From positions 122,864 to 164,385 of the forward strand of contig PMHV01000013.1 in NCBI GenBank assembly GCA_003156805.1: DNA of 41,522 nt. Reading direction: 5' to 3'. Position 1 is the first letter of the stretch. Each line of letters starts with the position of its first letter. Under the pieces are notes generated by a model. It was not told the DNA's origin. It did not search any database and worked only from the letters and a program-made list of their open reading frames with translations. Made by a program: the position numbers and the translations under genes. The DNA is from Acidobacteriaceae bacterium (GTDB lineage: Bacteria; Acidobacteriota; Terriglobia; Terriglobales; Acidobacteriaceae). This document shows, in pieces, positions 34,608 to 41,522 of this stretch.

Positions 34608-35021
34608 CTAGAGTTCGAGGGTTATCAGATTCAAGAGTTCACCGGCGCTCACAACCTGGGTAACTCCAAGTTGGTTCCTCGGAAAATCTTTCTTATTGCC
34701 TGTAACTATGAAATCTGCCCGTGCCGTTAGCGCGCAGGCCATGAACTCGTCATCCTTGGGGTCGGGAGAAATACCGGAAAGCCGGGCAGGGCGCACAAGC
34801 TCGCCCTGGAGCTGAAGCAGGTCGATGAGCGCGGTGATTTCATCCTGCGAAAAGGCAAACTTGGGCCGCGCCAGCACCTCCGAGTATTCCTTCAGCACGG
34901 CGCGAGAAAAGCAAGGCCGCACCAGCCCCTGCTTGACGGCCAGCAGCAGCAGGGCTTCATTGCCGGAAGGCGAGATCAGGGCCGATACGAGGACATTCGT
35001 ATCAATCACAGCCCGAATCAT
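34608..35021 (-). CDS. PIN-domain toxin (VapC-like)
   Basis: This is a 137-residue PIN-fold ribonuclease of the COG1569 type, the likely toxin of a type II pair. MIRAVIDTNVLVSALISPSGNEA gives the first metal-binding Asp (D7) and the DTN motif. Further acidic residues lie in LKEYSEVLARPKF and SPDPKDDEFMACAL, and a late Asp in ADFIVTGNKKDF. All expected positions are filled, so it should be active. Its ATG overlaps the antitoxin stop by 4 bases (ATGA), meaning coupled translation. RNA targets of such toxins vary and cannot be read here. Confidence 0.9.
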   Translation of the reverse strand: MIRAVIDTNVLVSALISPSGNEALLLLAVKQGLVRPCFSRAVLKEYSEVLARPKFAFSQDEITALIDLLQLQGELVRPARLSGISPDPKDDEFMACALTARADFIVTGNKKDFPRNQLGVTQVVSAGELLNLITLEL

Positions 35022-35290
35022 TTTTTCTTCTTGCGCCTGTACGCCTTAATCTCGGCGTCGATCTCCCTCGGAGTCAGCTTGTCCAGGCCACGTCGCCTTG
35101 CGTCTGCCCAGGCTTTCTCCAGCCACTTCGGCGGCGGCGCGACGGTCTTGATGAAATCCTCGACGCTCATGATGACCACGGCGGGCTCTCCCCGCCGGTC
35201 TATGACAAACCGCTCGTTGTTCTCGACGGCGCGGTTCATAATCTGTCCGAACTGCGTGCGGGCAACATGGGCATCAACCCGGCGTTCCAT
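35018..35290 (-). CDS. Phd/YefM-family antitoxin
   Basis: This is a 90-residue antitoxin. The N-terminal part (DAHVARTQFGQIMNRAVENNERFVIDRRGEPAVVIMSVEDF) has the Phd/YefM fold that dimerises and binds the operator. The basic C-terminal part (KWLEKAWADARRRGLDKLTPREIDAEIKAYRRKKKK) should block the PIN toxin. It is followed with a 4-base overlap by the toxin gene. GGAG about 9 bases before the ATG at 35290 supports this start. An AATCAATTGATT palindrome at 35302-35313, just upstream, is a likely self-regulation site. Confidence 0.88.
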   Translation of the reverse strand: MERRVDAHVARTQFGQIMNRAVENNERFVIDRRGEPAVVIMSVEDFIKTVAPPPKWLEKAWADARRRGLDKLTPREIDAEIKAYRRKKKK

Positions 35291-35301
35291 TAAGCATCTC
35301 C

Positions 35302-35330
35302 AATCAATTGATTCATCAATGCATCAATCT
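35302..35330 (-). promoter_or_regulatory. Probable operator of the antitoxin-toxin pair
   Basis: A perfect 12-bp palindrome AATCAATTGATT (35302-35313) lies 12 bases before the antitoxin start, followed by two more ATCAAT units (35315-35329). Antitoxins of this type usually bind such sites in their own promoter. The link is inferred from position. Confidence 0.5.
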
Positions 35331-35645
35331 ATCATGAAATCATCGCCTCGTCGAGAGGGAGGACACTTACACCACACTTCTTCGTGCAAACTGCATAATG
35401 CCATCGGCGGGGGCATCCGTCCGTCGAAGGGAATGCCGCACACAAGCTTGCCAAGCAGCACTGAGCGTCGACGAGTGCCACGAGGCCCATTTGCCGACGC
35501 TTTCTCTTCGCCCTACGATTTTCCTGCCGACATTTCGGCACTCGCCTAACCCCATCCAGCCCAACCGCTTGCCGCCGACCGGCTATAGCTTCAAGATGTT
35601 TTTCCGAGATTTCCGAGTTTTTCACAGTGTTCCGGTAGAATCGCA
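35331..35645. other. Intergenic region upstream of trpD
   Basis: No gene is supported here. The last 40 bases are richer in T and contain a possible -10 box TAGAAT at 35636-35641 without a clear -35 box, directly before the palindromes. The remainder is GC-rich and shows no clear structure. Confidence 0.4.
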
Positions 35646-35703
35646 CCAATGTTCCCATGGGAACATTGGCGTGATGTTCCCATGGGAACACTTTGTACGT
35701 ACA
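35646..35703 (+). promoter_or_regulatory. Palindromic operator pair before trpD
   Basis: Two perfect palindromes share the core GTTCCCATGGGAAC. The first is 24 bp long (35646-35669), the second 16 bp (35675-35690), with centres 25 bases apart. A 10-bp palindrome TGTACGTACA (35694-35703) follows, ending one base before the trpD ATG at 35705. They overlap the expected transcription start and ribosome binding region, so a bound repressor could block trpD. The binding protein is not known. Confidence 0.7.
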
Positions 35704-35704
35704 T

Positions 35705-36793
35705 ATGATCCTCGACGCCCTCCATCGCATCGCCAACCACGGCCAGTCGCTGGCGCGCGCGGAGGCTCGCGAAGCGATGGCCGAAGTGCTCGCAGGAAAA
35801 TGCACCGACGCGCAGATCGCCGCGCTGCTCGTGGCCTTGCGCATGAAAGGCGAGACCGTGGAAGAAATTGTCGGCTTCGCCGAAGCCATCCGCGCTGCGG
35901 CTGCTCCTTTTCCGAACCTGGACGCAAACGCGCTGGGCAAACGCGCCGAGGCCGAAGCGATCGCAGTGAGCGGCACGAGCCGCGACGCGCTCGCCGATTC
36001 GTCTCTGATCGACACCAGCGGCACCGGCGGCGATGCCAGCGGAACCTTCAATATTTCGACGGCCACTGCGTTCGTTACCGCAGGCGCAGGCGTGCGCGTG
36101 GCCAAGCACGGCAACCGCAGCATCAGTTCGAAATGCGGATCGGCCGACGTGATGGAAGCCCTGGGAGTGAACATCCAATTATCGCCGGAGCGCGCCGCGC
36201 AATGCCTGCGCGAAGTTGGCATCTGCTTTTTGTACGCGCCGAATCTGCATCCCGCGATGAAGCAGGTGCAAGCGGTGCGCCGCGAATTGCGTCTGCGCAC
36301 CATGTTCAACCTGCTCGGTCCGCTGACCAATCCGGTGCGAGCGTCGGGCCAAGTCGTGGGCGTGTATTCCATCGAACTGGTCGAGAAGTTGGCCGAGGTG
36401 CTCAGCATGTTGGGAGTGCATCGCGCGCTCGTCGTGCATGGACTCGACGGGTTGGATGAGATCACGATCACCGGCCCGACGCGCATCGCCGAAGCGCGCG
36501 ACGGAACAATTCGCACGTACGAAGTTACGCCAGAAGAATTTGGCGTGCCGCGCGCGACGCTGGCGGAAATCTCCGGCGGCGATGCGAGCGACAATGCCGC
36601 CATCATTCGCGCAATGCTCAGCGGAAAAAAGTCGCCGCATCGCGATGTGGTTCTGCTGAACTCAGCGGCAGCGCTAGTCGCGGCCGCGCGCGCCAATCAC
36701 TTGGCGGAGGCGATTCCGCTGGCGGCGCAGTCAATTGATTCCGGAGCGGCTGCTGCCAAATTGGAGGCTTTGGTTCGCTTCACGTGCACGTAA
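35705..36793 (+). CDS. trpD: Anthranilate phosphoribosyltransferase
   Basis: TrpD joins anthranilate with PRPP, the second step of tryptophan synthesis. [25 protein letters not shown] begins the helical domain. The PRPP and metal sites are [21 protein letters not shown] and [21 protein letters not shown], and [11 protein letters not shown] is also typical. A somewhat long acidic stretch (about residues 62-96) follows the FAEAIRAAA helix. At 362 residues it is slightly long but complete. The ATG at 35705 is used rather than a TTG at 35693. No other trp gene is adjacent and there is no clear Shine-Dalgarno sequence, because the leader is filled by palindromes. Confidence 0.95.
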   Translation: MILDALHRIANHGQSLARAEAREAMAEVLAGKCTDAQIAALLVALRMKGETVEEIVGFAEAIRAAAAPFPNLDANALGKRAEAEAIAVSGTSRDALADSSLIDTSGTGGDASGTFNISTATAFVTAGAGVRVAKHGNRSISSKCGSADVMEALGVNIQLSPERAAQCLREVGICFLYAPNLHPAMKQVQAVRRELRLRTMFNLLGPLTNPVRASGQVVGVYSIELVEKLAEVLSMLGVHRALVVHGLDGLDEITITGPTRIAEARDGTIRTYEVTPEEFGVPRATLAEISGGDASDNAAIIRAMLSGKKSPHRDVVLLNSAAALVAAARANHLAEAIPLAAQSIDSGAAAAKLEALVRFTCT

Positions 36794-36823
36794 GCTTAGT
36801 ATTGTTCCGCAATTGCCAACGCA

Positions 36824-36954
36824 CAATCCACCACGGAGGCACGGAGACACGGAGGAAAAGAGAAACGCTCAATACGCAGGGACGGGCAGAGTCGAGGCAG
36901 GTTACGGTTTGGCGTTCATGTTTTCTCAGTGTCTCTGTGTCTCCGTGGTGAAAT
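36824..36954. repeat. Inverted 'ACGGAGACACGGAG' repeat
   Basis: CCACCACGGAGGCACGGAGACACGG (about 36829-36853) faces an inverted relative, CTCAGTGTCTCTGTGTCTCCGTGGTG (about 36925-36950). It lies between the convergent trpD and gluzincin-like genes. A third relative lies inside the coding region at 38629-38662. Confidence 0.75.
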
Positions 36955-36955
36955 T

Positions 36956-38686
36956 CTATTTTCCTTCCGCTTCAATCTTGAATGTGTTGTTCGTCATGTC
37001 GCTTTCGGGGACGCTGCCGTCGTTGACAACAATCTCCAGCGGCGGCGACGGAACTTCAACGCGAATTACGCCCTTGTCTTTGCCTCGCATTTCCAAACGC
37101 TTTGTCAGTTCGCCGCCGGCGAACTTCACCGTGACGGGCACTTCAGCTCCCGCGCTGCCAAGATTGTCGACGGTGATGGTGACGAGATAAACATCGGTCA
37201 TGGTGTTACGCGGGAACGCCGATTCGATCTTGAAGTCCGGCAGTCCGCGGTCGCGGTAGACCCAGTCGTGGAAGAACCATTCCAGATCGCGTTGCGTCTG
37301 CGCCTGGATCAAGCGCGGCATGTAAGAAGGTTCTTTGTCCTGCTCCGGATGGTAGGCAGCCAACGCCTTCTTCAGCGCAGCTTCGCCGATCATGTCGCGC
37401 AGCATCCACCAAACGCACATGGCCTTGCTGCGATACAACTCTTCGCTGGTGGTATTCACCAGCGAACGGTTTACCTCGTCTTCGGATCTGGGAACTGTTG
37501 TCTGCTTTTCTGCTTCGCTGAACGCCGAGCGATGCAATCCCATGTAATCGAGCGCTGCCTGGCGTCCCTTGAGTTGTTCGAGATAGAGAGCCTGCGCGAA
37601 GTGAGCGAGGCCTTCATCGATCCAGGGCCGGGGCGAAGAAAAAGCGGCATGCGTGAGTTGGTGCGCGGCCATCATGCCAGCAAGTTTGGGATCGGTGCTG
37701 GTCAACGGAGTCAATAACATGCCGCCGGTCTCAAAAGGCGCGGCATCTGCATCGGGAAGATCTGCTGTCTCCGCCTTGGCGCGAGCTGCACCGAACCATT
37801 CGGCGATGAAAGAGGCGGCTTTCTCCGCCGCATCCGCATAGCTTTCGCCCGCGGCCGCGTGCGCAGGGAGACTATAAACAGTGATTGCGGGCCGGTCGGC
37901 GACGCCGTAGGAAGCGATCACAAACGCCGGGACGGAAAAGCCCAGTGCCGAGTAAGAACATTGCGCAAACGGATACTTCGGACTGCCGCCTCGTATGACG
38001 CCTTGCAGTTCCTTGCCGCCACATAGCGTGACGGGCGGACTGGCGTCGCTCGGTAAAGGCGAATAGACAAAGCTGACTTTCACGCTCGCCCCGGCCTCGC
38101 GCGCCTTCCATCTGCCCAGAACCTCGAAAAGGCTGTTGCCTTCAGAAAGACTTGCATCCTCAGTCGCCATCGGATACCAAGCCACGTATCCCGCGCCACG
38201 AACCGCAGTGAATTGCGAACTGATCTGGTCCCAGTCGGAACTTTTCGCTTGCGCTTCGGGCGTGCCGATGCGCGTGAGCCGTGTCACGTCGAGCACGATT
38301 ACGCCTTCGTAAGCGATCTCCAGTTCGATGGTTGCCTTGGGCGCGATCGCCTCGGGCAGAGTGACGATGGCTTCCGAAAGCGCGCCCGTGTGATCGATGT
38401 CAGAGTTGTAAGGTTGCGAGACGAACTGCAGCGGCTTGTCACCTGCTTTGATGGACCGCCAATCGAGAGACGAAGAGATTTGCAGCACCGCGATCTTCTG
38501 CGGAGTTTGCGAATCATTGCGAAGAGTGATCTTGCCTCTCACCCCGAGGCGCTGCTGTTCTGGTTCCACGCGGACATTCAGGTCATAGCTGGTGAAAGTG
38601 AACGCCTCGCGGTCGAGTGAAAATGCATTCACCACAGAGGCACAGAGGACACAAAGGAATCCAAGGCCATAAAAGCACGACCTCAT
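36956..38686 (-). CDS. Secreted gluzincin-like protein with HQxxH motif
   Basis: This 576-residue exported protein resembles the M1 aminopeptidase layout: an N-terminal beta domain (about 27-210), a helical catalytic-like domain and a C-terminal beta domain (about 480-570). The zinc-site region reads H342-Q-L-T-H346 and W-I-D-E358-G-L-A-H-F. The ligands His, His and Glu are there, but the general-base Glu of HExxH is Gln (codon CAA, one base from GAA), and the His-Glu spacing is shorter than in classical M1. It may bind zinc without cutting peptides. The signal peptide (to about residue 21) is encoded by an interspersed repeat. Its ATG overlaps the rlmB stop by 4 bases (ATGA). Confidence 0.75.
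   Translation of the reverse strand: MRSCFYGLGFLCVLCASVVNAFSLDREAFTFTSYDLNVRVEPEQQRLGVRGKITLRNDSQTPQKIAVLQISSSLDWRSIKAGDKPLQFVSQPYNSDIDHTGALSEAIVTLPEAIAPKATIELEIAYEGVIVLDVTRLTRIGTPEAQAKSSDWDQISSQFTAVRGAGYVAWYPMATEDASLSEGNSLFEVLGRWKAREAGASVKVSFVYSPLPSDASPPVTLCGGKELQGVIRGGSPKYPFAQCSYSALGFSVPAFVIASYGVADRPAITVYSLPAHAAAGESYADAAEKAASFIAEWFGAARAKAETADLPDADAAPFETGGMLLTPLTSTDPKLAGMMAAHQLTHAAFSSPRPWIDEGLAHFAQALYLEQLKGRQAALDYMGLHRSAFSEAEKQTTVPRSEDEVNRSLVNTTSEELYRSKAMCVWWMLRDMIGEAALKKALAAYHPEQDKEPSYMPRLIQAQTQRDLEWFFHDWVYRDRGLPDFKIESAFPRNTMTDVYLVTITVDNLGSAGAEVPVTVKFAGGELTKRLEMRGKDKGVIRVEVPSPPLEIVVNDGSVPESDMTNNTFKIEAEGK
38629..38662 (-). repeat. Dispersed repeat inside a signal-peptide coding region
   Basis: On the minus strand CTTTGTGTCCTCTGTGCCTC and TGTGGTGAA match the repeat type at 36824-36954. 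This copy encodes residues about 9-20 (GFLCVLCASVVN), the hydrophobic core of the signal peptide. Confidence 0.7.
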
Positions 38687-39465
38687 TTTGCACCCGACTT
38701 CATCCCTGAAGACGTGTCTTTGTCTTGTGCCAGCTTTTGTGGGCGGCGCTGGCGCACAATTTCATACATCACAATCGCCCCTGCGACCGACACGTTCAGC
38801 GACGGAACTTTCCCCAGCATCGGAATCGAAACCAGGAAGTCGCATTTTTTCTTTACCAGGTCGTGCAGGCCCTTGCCTTCCGCGCCCAGAACCAGCGCGC
38901 AATCCATGTTGTAGTCAAGTGAGTCGTAAGTTTGTTTCCCACGCTCGTCGAGGCCAACCGTCCAAATGTTGCGCTCTTTCAGTTCTTCCACCGTGCGGGC
39001 GATGTTTGTGACCTTGGCGATGGGCAAGTGTTCGCTGGCTCCGGCGGAGGCTTTCGTGACAGTTCCCGTAACAGCCGCAGCGCGGCGCTCGGGGATCACT
39101 ACGCCGTCTGCGCCCGCGGCGTCGGCCGTGCGCAGGATCGCGCCCAGGTTGTGCGGATCTTCCACGCCATCGAGCACCACCACCAGCGAGTACTCGCCGC
39201 GCTTTGCGCCCACCACATCGTCGAGATCGCTGTATTGCTTTGCCGAGGTGACCGCGACTACTCCCTGATGCGCGGCGTTGCCGGCCATGCGGTCGAGTTC
39301 TGTGCGCTGCAGAAAACGCACCGGCACGCTCAGGCGGCGGCAGTCTTCAATCATGCGCTGCAAGCGGATGTCATGACGTTCTTTGGCCATGCCGACCCAC
39401 TCGAAAGCCCGTCCGCGAGCTTTCAGCGCTTCGGTGACCGCGTTGATGCCGTAGATATAGTGCAT
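38683..39465 (-). CDS. rlmB: 23S rRNA 2'-O-methyltransferase, TrmH family
   Basis: This is a SPOUT methyltransferase of the TrmH/RlmB group, which methylates a ribose in 23S rRNA (G2251 in E. coli) using SAM. MHYIYGINAVTEALKA begins the small L30e-like substrate-binding domain. The three SPOUT motifs follow: LDGVEDPHNLGAILRTADAAGADG, ALVLGAEGKGL and SIPMLGKVPSLNVSVAGAIVMYE, which form the knot and SAM site. The 260 residues match the family, with a basic tail. The start at 39465 is preferred over 39495 because the conserved (H)YIYG(I/L)NAV opening follows at once. It overlaps the next gene by ATGA. The tail of the peroxiredoxin-like gene overlaps its first 43 bases. Confidence 0.92.
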   Translation of the reverse strand: MHYIYGINAVTEALKARGRAFEWVGMAKERHDIRLQRMIEDCRRLSVPVRFLQRTELDRMAGNAAHQGVVAVTSAKQYSDLDDVVGAKRGEYSLVVVLDGVEDPHNLGAILRTADAAGADGVVIPERRAAAVTGTVTKASAGASEHLPIAKVTNIARTVEELKERNIWTVGLDERGKQTYDSLDYNMDCALVLGAEGKGLHDLVKKKCDFLVSIPMLGKVPSLNVSVAGAIVMYEIVRQRRPQKLAQDKDTSSGMKSGAK

Positions 39466-40298
39466 GGAGTATTCAGTGTACCGTGCCCACGACACTCTCG
39501 GCGGCTATGCGATTTGTCATTCTGAGCGAAGCGAAAGCTTGCCCTGAGCGAGGGCGAAGGGAACCTGTGCACTCTGCCTGAGTCGAGAGAATGCATGGGT
39601 CCTTCGCTTCGCTCAGGATGACAAATGCCTTTGGGTCTCAGTGTGCAGCAGGTGGACGATCTCTGACGGCTCGGGACGCTCGGTGTAGTCGTTCCGTCGC
39701 GGTCGAGAATGTAGGTGGCCGGGATCGGCAGCTCCCAGCTGTCGTCGCCGTTGGCGAAAGGCAGATTGACGAAGGCGCGACGATAAACCGCCTGCTGCAA
39801 GTCCGGGACACGATAGCTTAGAGCAAACTGGCGGGCGACTTGGTTGCCCGCGTCGGAGAGCAACGGAAAATGCAGCTTGTGCTGATCGCGCATGAAGAAC
39901 GATTGCTTCACCGTTTGCGGTGAGATGGCGATGAGCGCGGCTCCAGCCTGTTCAATCTGCGGAACGGTCAGATTCATCGCTTCCATCTGGCCGACGCAGA
40001 ACGGACACCAGCGCCCGCGGATGAAACAGAGCACGAGGCGTCCCTTGGCGAGCAGATCGGATGAAGAAACGCTCTTGCCATCGTGATCCGGCAACTCGAA
40101 CTGCGGAGCCTTCGCGCCGACGGGCAGAATGTTCGCGGCCAGGTGTCGTTGCTTCAGCTCGGCGACGGCCTGCGCATGAATCGCCTGCGTCTCCGCCGGA
40201 ACGTATTTTGCGATCAGGGCCTTGCGTTCGGCAAGGATTTCGCGGAGAGGGCGACTATCCGTGCTCTGGCCGGTTTCTTCGAGGGATCGCCATTTCAT
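39423..40298 (-). CDS. Peroxiredoxin-like (AhpC/TSA) protein with frameshifted tail
   Basis: This thioredoxin-fold protein is of the AhpC/TSA peroxiredoxin-like group. A helical lead (about 1-55) is followed by PVGAKAPQFELPDHDGKSVS and the redox site RGRWCPFC with Cys98 and Cys101, then the fold continues to PATYILDRDGT near residue 206. There the family's usual continuation (…DPDYTxRPEPSEI) is found in another frame, DYTERPEPSEIVHLLHT at 39689-39639. About 25 bases seem to be deleted at the junction. The current frame instead runs through an interspersed repeat (CHPERSEGP...RFAQNDKS) and ends inside the rlmB start. Redox residues are intact, but the C-terminal strand and helix are lost. Confidence 0.8.
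   Translation of the reverse strand: MKWRSLEETGQSTDSRPLREILAERKALIAKYVPAETQAIHAQAVAELKQRHLAANILPVGAKAPQFELPDHDGKSVSSSDLLAKGRLVLCFIRGRWCPFCVGQMEAMNLTVPQIEQAGAALIAISPQTVKQSFFMRDQHKLHFPLLSDAGNQVARQFALSYRVPDLQQAVYRRAFVNLPFANGDDSWELPIPATYILDRDGTTTPSVPSRQRSSTCCTLRPKGICHPERSEGPMHSLDSGRVHRFPSPSLRASFRFAQNDKSHSRRECRGHGTLNTPCTISTASTRSPKR
39511..39628. repeat. Inverted 'CATTCTGAGCGAAGCG' repeat
   Basis: TTTGTCATTCTGAGCGAAGC (39513-39532) and GCTTCGCTCAGGATGACAAA (39606-39625) are inverted copies with one mismatch. The element lies over the 3' end of the peroxiredoxin-like gene and just before rlmB. It is the most complete member of this family in the window. Confidence 0.85.
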
Positions 40299-40532
40299 GA
40301 GGGTATCCGAGTCGGACGTGCGGGGGTGAATATAAAAAAGGCGGCTGAGCGGGATTCGTATCCCGGCGAGCTGCTAGGGCAGCTCTCCCAGTCGCAAACA
40401 ATATTATATCGTCGGGCCGGCCTTCAGCACGGACTGCTTGCACTGTGGCCGCGTCCGACCCGAGCGCGAGACGCCTCGGGACAGCCGGCAAGATGCCGGC
40501 GCTACCGTCCGCTGGGCGCGGGGGCACGGCGT
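40299..40532. other. Gap between ffh and the peroxiredoxin-like gene
   Basis: On the minus strand two compact hairpins occur in a row (arms GAGCTG/CAGCTC and CGGGAT/ATCCCG, about 40386-40345), followed about ten bases later by a T-run at 40341-40336. They may end the ffh transcript. They also look faintly like tRNA arms, but no acceptor stem can be formed. A GCCGGC-AAGAT-GCCGGC hairpin repeat lies near 40485-40501. Confidence 0.45.
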
Positions 40533-41522
40533 CTACATCCCCGGCAACTTCATTCCCGCCAGCCGGCGCGCGAAACTGGGCTTGCCCATATTCTTGAACA
40601 TTTTTTTCATCTGCGCGTACTGGCGGAGCAGGTTGTTTACTTCCTGCACGGTGGTTCCCGAGCCGCGCGCGATGCGCTTGCGGCGGCTGCCGTTGATCAC
40701 CTCGTGATGATTGCGCTCGTGAGTGGTCATGGAGTTGATGATGGCTTCGACGCGATTGATTTGTTTTTCGTCGACGCTGTCGGCGGCTTTTTGCAGGCCG
40801 GAGAACGGACCCACGCTGGGCAACATGCCCATGAGGCTCTTGACCGATCCCATCTTTTTGACCTGGCGCAATTGATCGCGAAAGTCTTCGAGCGAGAAGC
40901 CGTCGCCGCTGAGAGCTTTGCTGGCGATTTCCTGCGCTTTCTTTTTGTCGATTTGCGATTCGGCGCGCTCGATGAGCGAGAGAATATCGCCCATGCCGAG
41001 AATGCGCGACACGATGCGGTCGGGATGAAACGGCTCGAGCGCATCGTATTTTTCGCCGACGCCCATGAACTTGATGGGCTGGCCGGTAACCTGGCGAATG
41101 GAGAGCGCAGCGCCGCCGCGGGCGTCGCCATCCATCTTGGTGAGGATGACGCCGGTGAGCGAAAGCTTCTTGTGAAATTCCGCGGCGGAGTTGACGGCGT
41201 CTTGCCCGGTCATGGCGTCGGCGACGAATAGAATTTCCGAAGGATTCAGCAGCTTCTTGAGCGACTGCATTTCGCTCATCAGTTCGTCGTCAATGTGCAG
41301 GCGGCCGGCGGTGTCGACGATGAGCACGTCGCAGCCGGAAACGATAGCCTCGCGGCGAGCTTCTTTCACCAGCCGCTCGACTGCTTGCGTGAGTTGCGCG
41401 GGCGTGTTCGCGTCACCGACTTCGCCTTGATAAAGATGAGCCTTCACGGCCTCGGCGACAATTTTCAACTGTTCGCGCGCGGCGGGACGGTACACGTCCA
41501 CCGAAACCAGCAGCGGACGATG
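40533..41522 (-). CDS. ffh: Signal recognition particle protein Ffh (partial, N-terminus off the window)
   Basis: Ffh is the SRP GTPase that binds 4.5S RNA and signal sequences and delivers ribosomes to FtsY at the membrane. The visible part starts inside the G domain (VSVDVYRPAAREQLK), with the DTAGRLHIDDELM motif, TKMDGDARGGAALS and the closing FMGVGEKYDALEPFHPDRI. The methionine-rich M domain follows, with the RNA-binding RRKRIARGSGTTVQEVNNLLRQ and a short end (AGMKLPGM). The N-domain and P-loop are beyond the window edge. About 330 residues are present of an expected 450 or so. Confidence 0.96.
   Translation of the reverse strand, partial: HRPLLVSVDVYRPAAREQLKIVAEAVKAHLYQGEVGDANTPAQLTQAVERLVKEARREAIVSGCDVLIVDTAGRLHIDDELMSEMQSLKKLLNPSEILFVADAMTGQDAVNSAAEFHKKLSLTGVILTKMDGDARGGAALSIRQVTGQPIKFMGVGEKYDALEPFHPDRIVSRILGMGDILSLIERAESQIDKKKAQEIASKALSGDGFSLEDFRDQLRQVKKMGSVKSLMGMLPSVGPFSGLQKAADSVDEKQINRVEAIINSMTTHERNHHEVINGSRRKRIARGSGTTVQEVNNLLRQYAQMKKMFKNMGKPSFARRLAGMKLPGM

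Noticed and set aside
35332-36696. A 454-residue minus-strand open frame opposite trpD
   Set aside because: trpD is certain from its PRPP and metal-site motifs; the opposite frame is Ser/Ala/Arg-rich shadow with no family signal, and it runs through the palindromic leader.
40326-40395. tRNA-like double hairpin on the minus strand
   Set aside because: The two stems look like D and anticodon arms, but loop sizes are wrong, no acceptor stem forms and no T arm is present. A terminator or repeat is a better reading.
40083-41231. A 382-residue plus-strand open frame
   Set aside because: It covers the peroxiredoxin start and ffh in antisense. Ffh motifs are unambiguous, so this is a shadow.

Overview
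The window reads as chromosomal DNA of an acidobacterium, probably class Terriglobia (inference). The basis is a 1021-residue Oar-type TonB-dependent receptor with an N-terminal carboxypeptidase-like domain, a GloVer-type beta-propeller remnant, the mix of housekeeping genes, and many GC-rich intergenic repeats of the 'GTCATTC(C/T)GAGCGAAGCG' type. No rRNA, phage, CRISPR array or intact insertion sequence was seen. Both ends cut through genes: an ABC-F ATPase on the left and ffh on the right, both on the minus strand.

Layout. Positions 1-7240 hold an ABC-F protein, a Nudix hydrolase, an MFS exporter, two PilZ proteins, a DUF1624-like membrane protein, a YheT-like hydrolase and an FmdB zinc ribbon. 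Positions 7605-11830 hold the PQQ genes pqqB, pqqC, pqqD and pqqE. This cluster is interrupted twice: by a repeat between pqqC and pqqD, and between pqqD and pqqE by a DUF433 antitoxin, a decayed DUF5615 toxin and two repeat elements. No convincing pqqA was found. Positions 11836-19002 hold an outer-membrane protein, homoserine dehydrogenase, an orphan two-TM protein, a HigBA pair fused by an apparent 1-nt deletion, secreted and small proteins, and an aldo/keto reductase. Positions 19155-25221 hold the Oar receptor, a BlaI/M56 sensor pair, tRNA-His and a secreted protein. Positions 25266-28593 hold a divergent UDP-sugar dehydrogenase homologue, a 2H phosphoesterase and a CpaE/TadZ ATPase. Positions 29518-36793 hold tRNA-Arg, purA, a small monooxygenase, a tautomerase, the sucC-sucD-ndk run, a Phd/PIN toxin-antitoxin pair and trpD with strong palindromes in its leader. 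Positions 36956-41522 hold a gluzincin-like protein, rlmB, a peroxiredoxin-like protein with a frameshifted C-terminus, and ffh.

The main theme is repeat-driven remodelling and decay. Interspersed repeats appear to encode a signal peptide (38686 region) and the tail of a peroxiredoxin (39423-39640). Two toxin genes are broken while their antitoxins look intact. Two proteins from enzyme families lack key catalytic residues: the UDP-sugar dehydrogenase homologue and the HQxxH metallopeptidase homologue. The best candidate for undescribed regulation is the pair of GTTCCCATGGGAAC palindromes just upstream of trpD. All product names come from reading translated sequence by eye; no database search was run.
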